From positions 372,001 to 436,000 of the forward strand of contig JAMNXO010000001.1 in assembly GCA_023653115.1 (NCBI GenBank): 64,000 nt of DNA. Direction: 5' to 3'. The notes under the pieces are model-generated. The model ran no database searches. It saw nothing but the letters and a program-made list of their open reading frames with translations, and was not told where the DNA came from. Shown here piece after piece: positions 1-8,381 of the stretch. Origin of the DNA: Erythrobacter sp. (lineage in GTDB: Bacteria > Pseudomonadota > Alphaproteobacteria > Sphingomonadales > Sphingomonadaceae). A program made the translations under genes and the position numbers. Position 1 is the first letter of the stretch. Each line of letters starts with the position of its first letter.

Positions 1-1
1 C

Positions 2-1999
2 ATCGAGACCCGCGAATGGCGGATGCTGGTGGATTCGCTCGCGCTGGGATCGGGCCGCGCGCTTTCCGAAGACGAGAAGATGCAGCGCGAGCGGGCGCGG
101 GTTGCCGGGCTCAAGGGCATCATCGCCTACCAGTGGGCGAGCGACGGGGCAGGCGTGCTGGTGCCGCTGGACGGCGATCTCTACCTCGCCAAGCTGGATG
201 GCACTGTCACCCGCCTGACCGACACCGAAGGTACCGAGCTCAATCCCCAGCTGTCGAGCAAGGGCGGCTATGTCAGCTTCGTGCGCGACCGGCGGCTGTG
301 GGTCGGCCCGGTCGGCGCGGAAGCCCAGCCCATCACGCCCGCAGACGAGGCTGAGACGATCCGCTGGGGCGAGGCCGAATTCGTGGCGCAGGAAGAAATG
401 GCGCGGCTGCAAGGCTATTGGTGGAGCCCTGATGACAGCCGCATCGTCGTGCAGCGCACCGATGAAGCCAGCGTCGGCATCGTCACCCGCGCGGCGATCG
501 GCGCGAAGGGCACCAAGGTGTTCGACCAGCGCTATCCTGCCGCCGGCACCGATAACGCCGTGGTCGAGCTGTTTGTGATGAACCCCGATGGCTCGGCCAG
601 CGTGAAGGTCGATCTCGGACTCGATTTCGATATCTACGTCGCCCGCGTCGACTGGGCGCCGGATGGCAGCGCGATCTATGTGCAGCGGCAGGACCGCGCA
701 CAGACCAAGATCGATGTGCTCAGGGTCGATTCCGTCACGGGGGCGAGCACCGTGTGGTTCACCGAAGCAGCGGCGCGGCCCGATTACTGGGTGAACCTGT
801 CGGACAATTACCGCTTCCTCAAGGACGGCAGCCTGCTGTGGTGGTCCGAGCGCGACGGCTACGGCCATTTCTACCATTACGCCGGCGGCACATGGACCCA
901 GCTGACCCGCGGCACCGCGCCCACCACCACGCTGGTGGGCGTGGACGAGGCGGCGGGCACCTTCACCTATCAGGCGGCCAAGGATGTGCTGACCCAGCAG
1001 ATCTACCGTGCGCGGCTTGACGGCACGGGCGAGCCCGAACTGCTGACCGATCCCGCCTTCACCAACGGCGCGAGCATGGATGGGAAGGGGCGGCTGCTCT
1101 ACGTCACGCGCTCAAGCCCCAACCAGCCGCCGCAATCCTATCTGGCGACGCCAGACGGCAAGCAGGTCGCGTGGATCGAGGAGAATGCGGTGGCGGGCGA
1201 GCATCCCTATGCGCCCTTCCTCGCCAGCCATGTCACGCCCGAATACGGCACGATTGCCGCCGAGGATGGCACACCGCTGCACTGGATGATGCTCAAGCCG
1301 AAGATGGAACCGGGCAAGCGTTATCCGGTGTTCTTCCAGCACTATGGCGGACCAGGCCCGCAGACGGTGACCAGGGGCTGGGGCGGGGCGCTGGCGCAGG
1401 CGATCGTCGACAAGGGCTATATCTGGTTCCAGCTCGACAATCGCGGATCGGCGCATCGCGGCGTGGACTTCGAACAACCGCTCTACCGCGCGATGGGCGG
1501 GGCCGAGGTGCGCGACCAGAAGGCCGGAGCGCAATTCCTGAAGGCCCTCGATTTCGTCGATCCCGACAAGGTCGCGATCTATGGCTGGTCCTATGGCGGC
1601 TACATGACGCTGAAGCAGCTCGAAGCCGATCCGGGACTTTATGCGGCGGGCATTTCCGGCGCGCCGGTGACCCGCTGGGAGCTTTACGACACCCATTACA
1701 CCGAACGCTACATGGGCGATCCGCGCGAGGTGCCCGAGGCTTACGAAAAGGCCAGCGCGATCCCCGACGCCACCAAGATCAGCGATCCCTTGCTGCTGAT
1801 CCACGGCATGGCGGACGACAATGTGGTGTTCGAAAACTCGTCCGAATTGATCTCGGTCCTGCAGGAAAACAACGTGCCGTTCGAAATGATGCTCTACCCC
1901 GGCTACACCCACCGTGTCGGCGGGGAGAAGATCGGCCCGCACGTGTGGAACAGCATTTTCCGCTTCCTCGAAGCGCGCGGGGTGACGCCGCCTGAGTAG
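2..1999 (+). CDS. S9 family dipeptidyl peptidase IV-type serine peptidase (5' end outside window)
   Basis: The frame is open from the first bases, so this is the C-terminal 665 residues of a longer protein. It cleaves dipeptides or oligopeptides, probably in the periplasm. The first ~430 visible residues look like the DPP IV beta-propeller (repeated W-SPDDS/W-APDGS blades). The last ~220 are the alpha/beta-hydrolase peptidase domain: GWSYGGY carries the nucleophile serine, HGMADDNV the aspartate and YPGYTHR the histidine. The RxW/GYxHFY propeller motifs are typical of bacterial DPP IV. The stop is followed by a palindromic repeat rather than another gene of an operon. Family assignment is firm; peptide specificity cannot be read from sequence. 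Confidence 0.93.
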   Translation: METREWRMLVDSLALGSGRALSEDEKMQRERARVAGLKGIIAYQWASDGAGVLVPLDGDLYLAKLDGTVTRLTDTEGTELNPQLSSKGGYVSFVRDRRLWVGPVGAEAQPITPADEAETIRWGEAEFVAQEEMARLQGYWWSPDDSRIVVQRTDEASVGIVTRAAIGAKGTKVFDQRYPAAGTDNAVVELFVMNPDGSASVKVDLGLDFDIYVARVDWAPDGSAIYVQRQDRAQTKIDVLRVDSVTGASTVWFTEAAARPDYWVNLSDNYRFLKDGSLLWWSERDGYGHFYHYAGGTWTQLTRGTAPTTTLVGVDEAAGTFTYQAAKDVLTQQIYRARLDGTGEPELLTDPAFTNGASMDGKGRLLYVTRSSPNQPPQSYLATPDGKQVAWIEENAVAGEHPYAPFLASHVTPEYGTIAAEDGTPLHWMMLKPKMEPGKRYPVFFQHYGGPGPQTVTRGWGGALAQAIVDKGYIWFQLDNRGSAHRGVDFEQPLYRAMGGAEVRDQKAGAQFLKALDFVDPDKVAIYGWSYGGYMTLKQLEADPGLYAAGISGAPVTRWELYDTHYTERYMGDPREVPEAYEKASAIPDATKISDPLLLIHGMADDNVVFENSSELISVLQENNVPFEMMLYPGYTHRVGGEKIGPHVWNSIFRFLEARGVTPPE

Positions 2000-2022
2000 T
2001 TTCGCTCGGAAACATAGCTATT

Positions 2023-2113
2023 CGTCATGCTGAACTTGTTTCAGCATCCATCCCGCACCATAGAGCAGCGGCGTGGACGGCACGATGGACCCTGAAACAA
2101 GTTCAGGGTGACG
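2023..2113. repeat. REPIN-like nested inverted repeat between the S9 peptidase and asd
   Basis: Two short hairpins face each other. The left (ATGCTGAA-CTTGT-TTCAGCAT, 2027-2047) and the right (CCCTGAA-ACAAG-TTCAGGG, 2090-2108) also pair with one another through CGTCA...TGACG and CCATC...GATGG flanks. Where the two hairpins differ (ATG/CAT versus CCC/GGG) each change is compensated inside its own stem. That is the architecture described for REPINs (REP doublets). No coding potential. It could act as a transcription terminator or mRNA stabiliser for the peptidase gene. Confidence 0.8.
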
Positions 2114-2141
2114 GCGGTCCTTGGATTTTTCGGGAGTTCTT

Positions 2142-3167
2142 ATGGGTTACCGGGTGGCAGTGGTCGGCGCGACCGGCAATGTCGGACGCGAGATGATGCA
2201 GGTCCTCGCCGAGCGCGAGTTCCCGTGCGACGAGGTGGCTGCGGTCGCCTCGAGCCGTTCGGTCGGCACCGAGGTGGAATTCGGTGACACCGGCAAGATG
2301 CTCAAGTGCAAGAATATCGAGCATTTTGATTGGGCTGGCTGGGACATTGCGCTGTTCGCGGCAGGCTCCGGCCCGGCCAAGGAATATGCTCCCAAGGCGG
2401 CGGCGGCTGGTTGTATCGTCATCGACAACTCATCGCTGTATCGTATGGACCCCGATGTGCCGTTGGTGGTGCCGGAAGTGAACCCCGACGCGATCGACGG
2501 CTACACCGCGCGCAACATCATCGCCAACCCCAACTGCTCGACCGCGCAGCTGGTCGTCGCGCTGAAGCCGCTGCATGATTTTGCCACCATCAAGCGCGTG
2601 GTCGTCTCGACCTATCAATCGGTCTCCGGCGCGGGCAAGGCGGGAATGGACGAGCTGTTCCAGCAGAGCCGCGCCATTTTCGTCGGCGATCCGGTGGAGC
2701 CCGCCAAGTTCACCAAGCAGATCGCGTTCAATGTGATCCCGCACATCGACAGCTTCCTGGATGACGGTTCGACCAAGGAAGAATGGAAGATGGTGGTCGA
2801 GACCAAGAAGATCCTCGATCCCAAGATCAAGCTGAATGCCACCTGCGTGCGCGTGCCGGTGTTCGTCGGCCACTCCGAGGCGGTGAATATCGAGTTCGAG
2901 AACGAGATTTCGGCCGAGCAGGCGATGGACATTCTGCGCGAGGCGCCCGGCGTGATGCTGATCGATAAGCGCGAGGACGGCGGCTATATCACCCCGGTCG
3001 AATGTGTCGGCGATGCCGCCACCTACGTCAGCCGCGTGCGTGAAGACCCGACGGTCGAGAACGGCATCACGCTGTGGTGCGTCTCGGACAACCTGCGCAA
3101 GGGCGCGGCATTGAACGCGGTTCAGATCGCCGAACTGCTCGGCCGCCGTCACCTGAAGAAGGGATAG
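2142..3167 (+). CDS. asd: Aspartate-semialdehyde dehydrogenase
   Basis: Reduces aspartyl-4-phosphate to aspartate semialdehyde with NADPH, the branch point to lysine/DAP, methionine and threonine; cytosolic. 341 residues, normal family length. The N-terminus MGYRVAVVGATGNVG is the NADP-binding Rossmann loop; the catalytic cysteine sits in NPNCSTAQ, and the substrate-binding histidine lies in VGHSEA. I start at ATG 2142 because the family begins at this methionine; an in-frame TTG at 2121 would add seven unrelated residues. A small lipoprotein gene follows after 5 bp and may be co-transcribed. Confidence 0.97.
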   Translation: MGYRVAVVGATGNVGREMMQVLAEREFPCDEVAAVASSRSVGTEVEFGDTGKMLKCKNIEHFDWAGWDIALFAAGSGPAKEYAPKAAAAGCIVIDNSSLYRMDPDVPLVVPEVNPDAIDGYTARNIIANPNCSTAQLVVALKPLHDFATIKRVVVSTYQSVSGAGKAGMDELFQQSRAIFVGDPVEPAKFTKQIAFNVIPHIDSFLDDGSTKEEWKMVVETKKILDPKIKLNATCVRVPVFVGHSEAVNIEFENEISAEQAMDILREAPGVMLIDKREDGGYITPVECVGDAATYVSRVREDPTVENGITLWCVSDNLRKGAALNAVQIAELLGRRHLKKG

Positions 3168-3172
3168 GCGCG

Positions 3173-3739
3173 ATGCGGCTGGCTCTCCTCGCTCTCACCG
3201 GCGCTGTGGCTCTGGCAGGCTGCGACAGCGGCACTGTGCCGAGTCCGGTCGAACGCCAGCAGGGCGAGGTGGAGAAGGCGCCGATTGCTGCCAACGCCGT
3301 CGAGCTGCGCTCCGAAGGGCTGGCGGCCGGATCCGAGGCGTTCTTCTTTGCTGCCGGACAGCAGGAAGTCGAAACCGCGCTCGCAAAATCGCTCGGGCCG
3401 GTGCTGCGCACAGGCGCGAATAATGAATGCGGTGCAGGCCCGGTGACCTTCACCGATTTTGCCGGCGGGCTGACCGTGCATTTCCAGGAAGGCCGGATGG
3501 TCGGGTGGAACTGGCACCTTGCTCAGGATGGCGACACTCCGCCGACGGGGACAGTGAAGCTGGCAGGCGACGTGCAGGTGGGTAGCGCGCGCAATGTGGC
3601 CGAGGCCGCGCCCGGCTATGCCGCAGTCGAAGGCAGCACCCTGGGCGAGGAATTCGCGCTGGGCGAGCGGATCGGCGGGTTCATCACCGCCGACAAGGTG
3701 GAAATGCTCTACGCCGGGACGCAGTGCTTCTTCCGCTGA
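3173..3739 (+). CDS. Small putative lipoprotein of unknown function
   Basis: 188 residues starting MRLALLALTG with a lipobox LAGC ending at about residue 17, so probably lipid-anchored and facing the periplasm. I do not recognise a domain. The body is acidic and contains a Gly/Asn/Glu/Cys stretch (NNECGAG) and a late C-x-F-F-R terminus; the two remaining cysteines (about residues 84 and 185) could form a disulfide. Start ATG 3173 lies 5 bp after the asd stop. It is convergent with emrB (stops 7 bp apart). Conserved hypothetical protein. Confidence 0.75.
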   Translation: MRLALLALTGAVALAGCDSGTVPSPVERQQGEVEKAPIAANAVELRSEGLAAGSEAFFFAAGQQEVETALAKSLGPVLRTGANNECGAGPVTFTDFAGGLTVHFQEGRMVGWNWHLAQDGDTPPTGTVKLAGDVQVGSARNVAEAAPGYAAVEGSTLGEEFALGERIGGFITADKVEMLYAGTQCFFR

Positions 3740-3745
3740 GGCGGC

Positions 3746-5323
3746 CTATTCCGACAACACCACCGGCGTGCCTGCACGCCCCGTGTTCCCGCGCATCAGG
3801 AAGGCGAGCGGGGCGGCGGCGAGCGTGATCCACATCATCAGCCAGAAATCATCGACATAGGCGATCATCGCCGCCTGCCGGTTGACTTCGGCATCGACGA
3901 GGCTGAGCGCCACATCGCCCAGTGCCTGAAACCGGTCGGCGGCGGAGACATCGACCAGGCTTCCCGTGGCCGCTGTCACATGGCTGGCGAGATCGGCGTG
4001 GGCGGTCTGGATGTTTCGGGCGAGCAGCACGGTCATCCACGAAATCCCGGCCGAAGCGCCCAGGGATCGGAACAGATTGAGCAGGCTCGATCCATCGGTG
4101 CGCAGCGCCGGGCTGAGCGTCGCAAAGGCGCTCACCTGCAGGGGAATGAACACCAGCCCCATGCCCAGCCCCTGCAACAGGCCGCTGATGATCACGTGCG
4201 CCTCATCGACGCTGAGCGACCAATGCGCCATCTGCCACAGCGAAAAGGCGCAGATCACAAAGCCGCTCGCCACCACCGGGCGCGCATCGATTCCGCGGCG
4301 CATCATCAGGCCGGATAGCTGCATCGAGATCAGGATTCCGACCCCGCGCGGCATCAAGACGATTCCGGTGTCGATCACGCCGTAGCCGAACAGGGTCTGC
4401 AACATCGGCGGCAGCAGTGCCATCACCGCGAACATCACGATCCCGATCACCACCATGAAGCCTAGCGCGATGGCGAAATTCCGATCGGCGAATAGCGCGC
4501 GCTCGAACATCGGAGCCTTGGCGGTGACGAAGTGGACCACCACCATCCACGTCGCCGACAGGGTCAGCAGCAGGTAGACCCAGATTTCGGCCGAGGCGAG
4601 CCAGTCGGCCTGCGCGCCGCGATCGAGCAGCAACTGGAACGCCGCCAACGCCACGGCCAGCAGCACAAAGCCGGTGATGTCGAACCGCCGCTCGCGCCGC
4701 GGGCGGGCGGGCAGAAAGGCGATCAGCAGCGCCAGCGAGGCAAGGCCCACCGGCAGGTTGACGAAGAACACCCAGCGCCAGTTCGCCGTCTCGGTCAGCC
4801 AGCCCCCGAGGATCGGGCCAAGGATCGGGCCAATCATGATCCCCATGCCCCAGATCGCCATGATCTGCGGGTGGCGACTGGGGCGAGTGGCATCGAGCAT
4901 GAAGGCCTGGCTCAAAGGCGCAATGAACGCACCTGCAACGCCTTGCAGCGCGCGGAAGGCGACCATCTCCTCAAGGTTCTGCGCCAGCCCGCACAGCATC
5001 GAGGCGAGGATGAACCCCGTCACCGACCCGATGAACAGCCGCCGTGCGCCGATCCGGTCGGCCAGCCAACCGGTGATCGGCAGCGCCACCGCCGAGGCGA
5101 TGATGTAGCTGGTTAGCACCCATGTCACGGTGTCCACCGTTGCGCCCAGCGAGCTCTGCATATGCGGCAGCGCCACGTTGGCGATTGTGGTGTCGAGGAT
5201 CTGCAGCAGAGAGGCCGCCATCACCCCGACGATCATCAGCGGGTAATTGCCGGTTGTGAGCTCGGGCAGATCGCGGGCAGGAGGCAACGGCGCGGTTGCA
5301 GCCGGCGCGGCCTGACTGGCCAT
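3746..5323 (-). CDS. DHA2-family MFS multidrug efflux permease (EmrB/QacA type)
   Basis: Inner-membrane proton-driven exporter working with the preceding membrane-fusion protein and an outer-membrane channel to expel drugs or hydrophobic acids. 525 residues and about 14 hydrophobic segments, the DHA2 number. Motif A-like GWLADRIGARRLF is in the loop after TM2; motif C-like GPILGPILGGWL lies in TM5; the N-terminal LDTTIANVALP is the DHA2 D1 signature. It starts 1 bp after the HlyD gene stop, so translation is probably coupled. Third gene of the marR-emrA-emrB operon. Substrate unknown. Confidence 0.93.
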   Translation of the reverse strand: MASQAAPAATAPLPPARDLPELTTGNYPLMIVGVMAASLLQILDTTIANVALPHMQSSLGATVDTVTWVLTSYIIASAVALPITGWLADRIGARRLFIGSVTGFILASMLCGLAQNLEEMVAFRALQGVAGAFIAPLSQAFMLDATRPSRHPQIMAIWGMGIMIGPILGPILGGWLTETANWRWVFFVNLPVGLASLALLIAFLPARPRRERRFDITGFVLLAVALAAFQLLLDRGAQADWLASAEIWVYLLLTLSATWMVVVHFVTAKAPMFERALFADRNFAIALGFMVVIGIVMFAVMALLPPMLQTLFGYGVIDTGIVLMPRGVGILISMQLSGLMMRRGIDARPVVASGFVICAFSLWQMAHWSLSVDEAHVIISGLLQGLGMGLVFIPLQVSAFATLSPALRTDGSSLLNLFRSLGASAGISWMTVLLARNIQTAHADLASHVTAATGSLVDVSAADRFQALGDVALSLVDAEVNRQAAMIAYVDDFWLMMWITLAAAPLAFLMRGNTGRAGTPVVLSE

Positions 5324-5324
5324 C

Positions 5325-6395
5325 TCAGCGCGCGCCGCGATTGTCGGTGAAGACGGTGACCTCGCTCGAAAGGCCCGCGATCAGCTGGCGCGGGCTGGTG
5401 CCTTCCATGGCGATGCGCACCGGCACGCGCTGCGTCACCTTGACCCAGTTGCCGGTCGCATTCTGGGCCGGGAGCACGGCAAACTCCGCGCCTGTGCCGG
5501 CGCCAATCGAAACGACGCGGCCCTTCAGAACCAGATCGGGATAGGCATCGAAGCGCACTTCGGCGCGCTGGCCGATCGCCATGTCAGCCAGATCGGTCTC
5601 CTTGAAATTGGCTTCCACATAGGTCGAACCGGAGCGCACCAGTGTCAGCACCGGCAAGTTGGGCACAACTTGCTGGCCAAGCTGCAAGCGTTCGGCCTGC
5701 GCGATGCGCCCCGCGGCAGGGCTGCGGACTTCGGTGCGGCGCAGCGCGAGTTCGGCGCTGGCGCGCTGTGCTTGTGCAGCGGCAACCTGCGGGTTGACCC
5801 CGGGCACTGCCGCCCCGGTGGCGAGCCTTGCACGCGCCTCGCGCTGGCGGTCCTCAGCCTGCCGCACCGCTTCGCGCGCCTGCGCCAGGGCCTGCTCGGC
5901 GGCCTCGTAATCGGCCTTGGTGGAAAAGCCCTTTTCGCGCAGCGCCCGCACACGTTCAAACCGCGCTGCGGCAAAGCCGACGTCCTTTTGCGCGGCAGAA
6001 ATATCAGTGCCGGTGAGATCGGCGGAGTTGCTCAGCGCAATCACGTTCGCCTGTGCGCTGGCGATTGCGGCATCGGCCTCGGCAATCTGCAAGCGGAGGG
6101 GCTCGGGATCGATCCGGAACAACAGGTCGCCCGCGGCCACTTGCGATCCATCGGCCACCAGCACCTCGACAATTCGCCCGCCGACTTCGGCGCTGACAGC
6201 GACCATGTCCTGCTTGATATAGGCATTGTCGGTGGACACCTCGCCGGCAAGGCTCTGCCAATAGATCAGCGCGCCGATTGCGAGCGCCAACGGCACCGCC
6301 AGCATCAGCGCCCAGCGGCCCCACGGCTTGCGGACAGGCGAAGCGGGGGTCTCGCTTGCGCTGTCGCGGGTGATGGCGGGATCGGCTTCAGCCAT
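5325..6395 (-). CDS. HlyD/EmrA-family membrane fusion protein
   Basis: Periplasmic adaptor of a tripartite efflux pump. 356 residues: a short cytoplasmic N-terminus, one TM helix (about residues 26-45, WALMLAVPLALAIGALIYW), a lipoyl/barrel-sandwich half motif (VSAEVGGRIVEVLVADGSQV), a coiled-coil hairpin (about 105-190), and the second lipoyl half plus beta-barrel (GRIAQAERLQLGQQV). STDNAYIKQD is the typical EmrA signature. I start at ATG 6395, which overlaps the marR stop by 8 bp; the frame runs on upstream but only as antisense-like, low-complexity sequence. Confidence 0.93.
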   Translation of the reverse strand: MAEADPAITRDSASETPASPVRKPWGRWALMLAVPLALAIGALIYWQSLAGEVSTDNAYIKQDMVAVSAEVGGRIVEVLVADGSQVAAGDLLFRIDPEPLRLQIAEADAAIASAQANVIALSNSADLTGTDISAAQKDVGFAAARFERVRALREKGFSTKADYEAAEQALAQAREAVRQAEDRQREARARLATGAAVPGVNPQVAAAQAQRASAELALRRTEVRSPAAGRIAQAERLQLGQQVVPNLPVLTLVRSGSTYVEANFKETDLADMAIGQRAEVRFDAYPDLVLKGRVVSIGAGTGAEFAVLPAQNATGNWVKVTQRVPVRIAMEGTSPRQLIAGLSSEVTVFTDNRGAR

Positions 6396-6831
6396 TGGCC
6401 ACCTCCGGCAGCCGGGCTGCGGCGAGATTGGCGGCGATGCGATCGAGCATTCCCGCAAAGCTGGCGCGCTCGGCGGCATCGAAGCCGTGCAGCATATCAT
6501 CGAACAGCGCCTCGACACTGGCGCGCAAGGCGGTGACGATCCCGCGGCTCTTGTCGGTGAGGTGAAGGATGCGCGCACGCCGGTCTGCCGGATCGCTCTG
6601 GCGTTCGATCCAGCCGGCGTCCTCGAGCCGGTCGGCAATACGGGTGAGGGTGATCGGCTCGATCTCCAGCCGCTCGGCATAGAAGGCCTGATTCTCTCTC
6701 GGGTGCCGCTCAAGCGCAAGCAGCAGCCGCGCCTGCGGGCCGGTGATGCCAAGCCCGCGCACCCGTGCATCGAACAGGCGGCGCAGCTGGCGCGAATTGT
6801 CGGCGAGTCGGTAACCGGTGGCGATACTCAT
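6388..6831 (-). CDS. MarR-family transcriptional regulator of the efflux operon
   Basis: Winged-helix dimer, presumably the ligand-released repressor of itself and the emrA-emrB-like genes downstream. 147 residues from ATG 6831, which has AAGGG six bases upstream. The recognition helix and wing are visible as IEPITLTRIADRLEDAGW and QSDPADRRARILHLT, the latter being the classic DxRxR wing. First gene of the operon, overlapping emrA by 8 bp. An imperfect palindrome at 6842-6861 lies directly upstream and is a plausible binding site. A TTG at 6867 is an alternative but unlikely start. Confidence 0.92.
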   Translation of the reverse strand: MSIATGYRLADNSRQLRRLFDARVRGLGITGPQARLLLALERHPRENQAFYAERLEIEPITLTRIADRLEDAGWIERQSDPADRRARILHLTDKSRGIVTALRASVEALFDDMLHGFDAAERASFAGMLDRIAANLAAARLPEVANG

Positions 6832-6841
6832 GCGTGCCCTT

Positions 6842-6861
6842 ATAATAAGCAGGCTTAGTAT
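6842..6861 (-). promoter_or_regulatory. Candidate MarR operator/promoter
   Basis: Imperfect 20-bp palindrome ATAATAAGCAGGCTTAGTAT (16 of 20 positions symmetric), strikingly AT-rich for this genome. On the minus strand a TTGAAG hexamer, 17 bases, and TATAAG fit a sigma-70 promoter overlapping it. On the plus strand TATAAT (6841-6846) could serve the divergent isomerase gene at 6912. Size and position match MarR operators. Confidence 0.55.
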
Positions 6862-6911
6862 CTTCAAGCGCCCGCTGGCCCCGCGCCGCGAACCGCGCTA
6901 GCACGCAGGGC

Positions 6912-7565
6912 ATGACCCTTCATGCCGACCTGTTCTTCAGTTTCCGCTCGCCCTATTCCTATCTCGCGGTGGGGCGCTACCGGGCGCTGGCGGCGGAATG
7001 TGATCTGACGATCGCCCTGCGCACCGTGCTGCCGATCGCAATCCGTGATCCTGCAATCCTGTTTACCGGCAATCCCCATGTCGGGCGCTACATCTTCATC
7101 GATGCAGCCCGCAGCGCGCAGATGATGGGCATTCCCTATCGCTGGCCGCGCCCCGATCCCGTGGTGCAGAACCTTTCTACGCGAGAGATCGCAGCCGATC
7201 AGCCGCATATCCATCGCCTGTGCAGGCTCGGGCAGGCGGCCGAGCGACGCGGGGCAGGTCTGGCATTTGCCGACGAGGTTTCGCGGGTGATCTGGTCGGG
7301 CACAATTGATGACTGGCACACAGGCGATCATCTCGCCGGAGCATCGGCGCGGGCGGGGCTGGACTTTGCCGCGCTCGACGGCGAGGCGCAGTCCGATGCC
7401 GCCGCACTCGACGCCGAAATCGCCGCCAATCAGACCGCGCTTGAAGCCGCCGGTCATTGGGGCGTCCCGACACTGGTGTTCAATGGCGAACCCTTCTTCG
7501 GGCAGGACCGGATCGAGATGGCGCGCTGGCGGATGGAGCAAATGGGGCTGGAGCGCCGCGGATGA
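6912..7565 (+). CDS. 2-hydroxychromene-2-carboxylate isomerase / DsbA-like oxidoreductase family
   Basis: Thioredoxin-fold protein of the kappa-GST/HCCA isomerase family, 217 residues, cytosolic (no signal peptide). The start FFSFRSPYSYLA is the family signature: the serine replaces the CxxC cysteine and activates glutathione. The C-terminal GVPTLVFNGEPFFGQDR is the cis-proline/GxDR segment. The family isomerises hydroxychromene carboxylate in naphthalene breakdown, but many members have other unknown roles and no aromatic catabolic genes sit here. It overlaps the next hydrolase gene by 4 bp (ATGA), so the two are translationally coupled. Divergent from marR. Confidence 0.88.
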   Translation: MTLHADLFFSFRSPYSYLAVGRYRALAAECDLTIALRTVLPIAIRDPAILFTGNPHVGRYIFIDAARSAQMMGIPYRWPRPDPVVQNLSTREIAADQPHIHRLCRLGQAAERRGAGLAFADEVSRVIWSGTIDDWHTGDHLAGASARAGLDFAALDGEAQSDAAALDAEIAANQTALEAAGHWGVPTLVFNGEPFFGQDRIEMARWRMEQMGLERRG

Positions 7566-8314
7566 CCGAGACTTTCACCAGCTTCGACGGCACGGCTATC
7601 GCAGTGCATACCGAGGGCGAGGGCGCCCCGGTGATCCTGCTCCACGGGCTGTTTTCCAGTGCGCACATGAACTGGATCAAATGGGGCCATGCCGAGCGGC
7701 TCGCGGCGGCCGGCTTACGCGCGATCATGCCCGATTTCCGCGTTCACGGCGCCAGCGCTGCTCCGCAGGACGCCGCCGCCTATCCCCCCGGCGTGCTGGT
7801 GCGCGATGTTGCGGCGCTGATCGATCACCTCGGGCTGGAGGAGGGCGAATATGACCTCGTCGGCTTCTCGCTAGGTGCGCGCACTGCGGTGCATGGCTGC
7901 GCAAACGGTGTGTTCGCCCCGCGCAAACTGGTGCTGGCGGGCATGGGTGTTTCGGGCCTCGCTGACTGGACACGCCGCGCGGGCTTCTTCACCCGCGTGA
8001 TCGACGAGTTCGACACCATCACGCGCGACGATCCGGCGTGGCTCTCGCGCCAGTTCCTGAAGTCGCAAGGGGTGGACCGGGTCGCGGCCAAGCTGTTGCT
8101 CGGTGCGTTCGAGGATCTCGATCTGGCGGGGCTCGCCAACATCGCCTGCCCGACGCTGGTGATCTGCGGCGAGAACGATCAGGACAATGGCTCGGCCCGC
8201 GATCTGGCGGCGCTCCTGCCCGATGCCACCTATGAGGAAGTCCCCGGCGGCCACCTCGACAGTGCGACCAAGCCCGAACTGGGCGAGGGGATCGTGCGGT
8301 TCCTCGCCGCTTGA
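7562..8314 (+). CDS. Alpha/beta hydrolase
   Basis: 250-residue cytosolic alpha/beta-hydrolase. Oxyanion loop LLHGLFSS, nucleophile elbow GFSLGAR, acid in ICGENDQDN and histidine in VPGGHLD are all present. Start ATG 7562 overlaps the preceding isomerase stop. The substrate is not predictable; coupling to an HCCA-isomerase-like enzyme hints at a shared small-molecule pathway, an inference only. Confidence 0.9.
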   Translation: MTETFTSFDGTAIAVHTEGEGAPVILLHGLFSSAHMNWIKWGHAERLAAAGLRAIMPDFRVHGASAAPQDAAAYPPGVLVRDVAALIDHLGLEEGEYDLVGFSLGARTAVHGCANGVFAPRKLVLAGMGVSGLADWTRRAGFFTRVIDEFDTITRDDPAWLSRQFLKSQGVDRVAAKLLLGAFEDLDLAGLANIACPTLVICGENDQDNGSARDLAALLPDATYEEVPGGHLDSATKPELGEGIVRFLAA

Positions 8315-8381
8315 TTCGCGCCGCGGTGCAGTCCAGACACGGTCAGAATTGTCATTCGGGCGTCGCGGGGGAGCCAACACC

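Noticed and set aside
1112-1942. Long antisense frames such as the one opposite the S9 peptidase
   Set aside because: These are shadows of high-GC genes: no domain, no SD, and His/Arg/Ala-biased composition.
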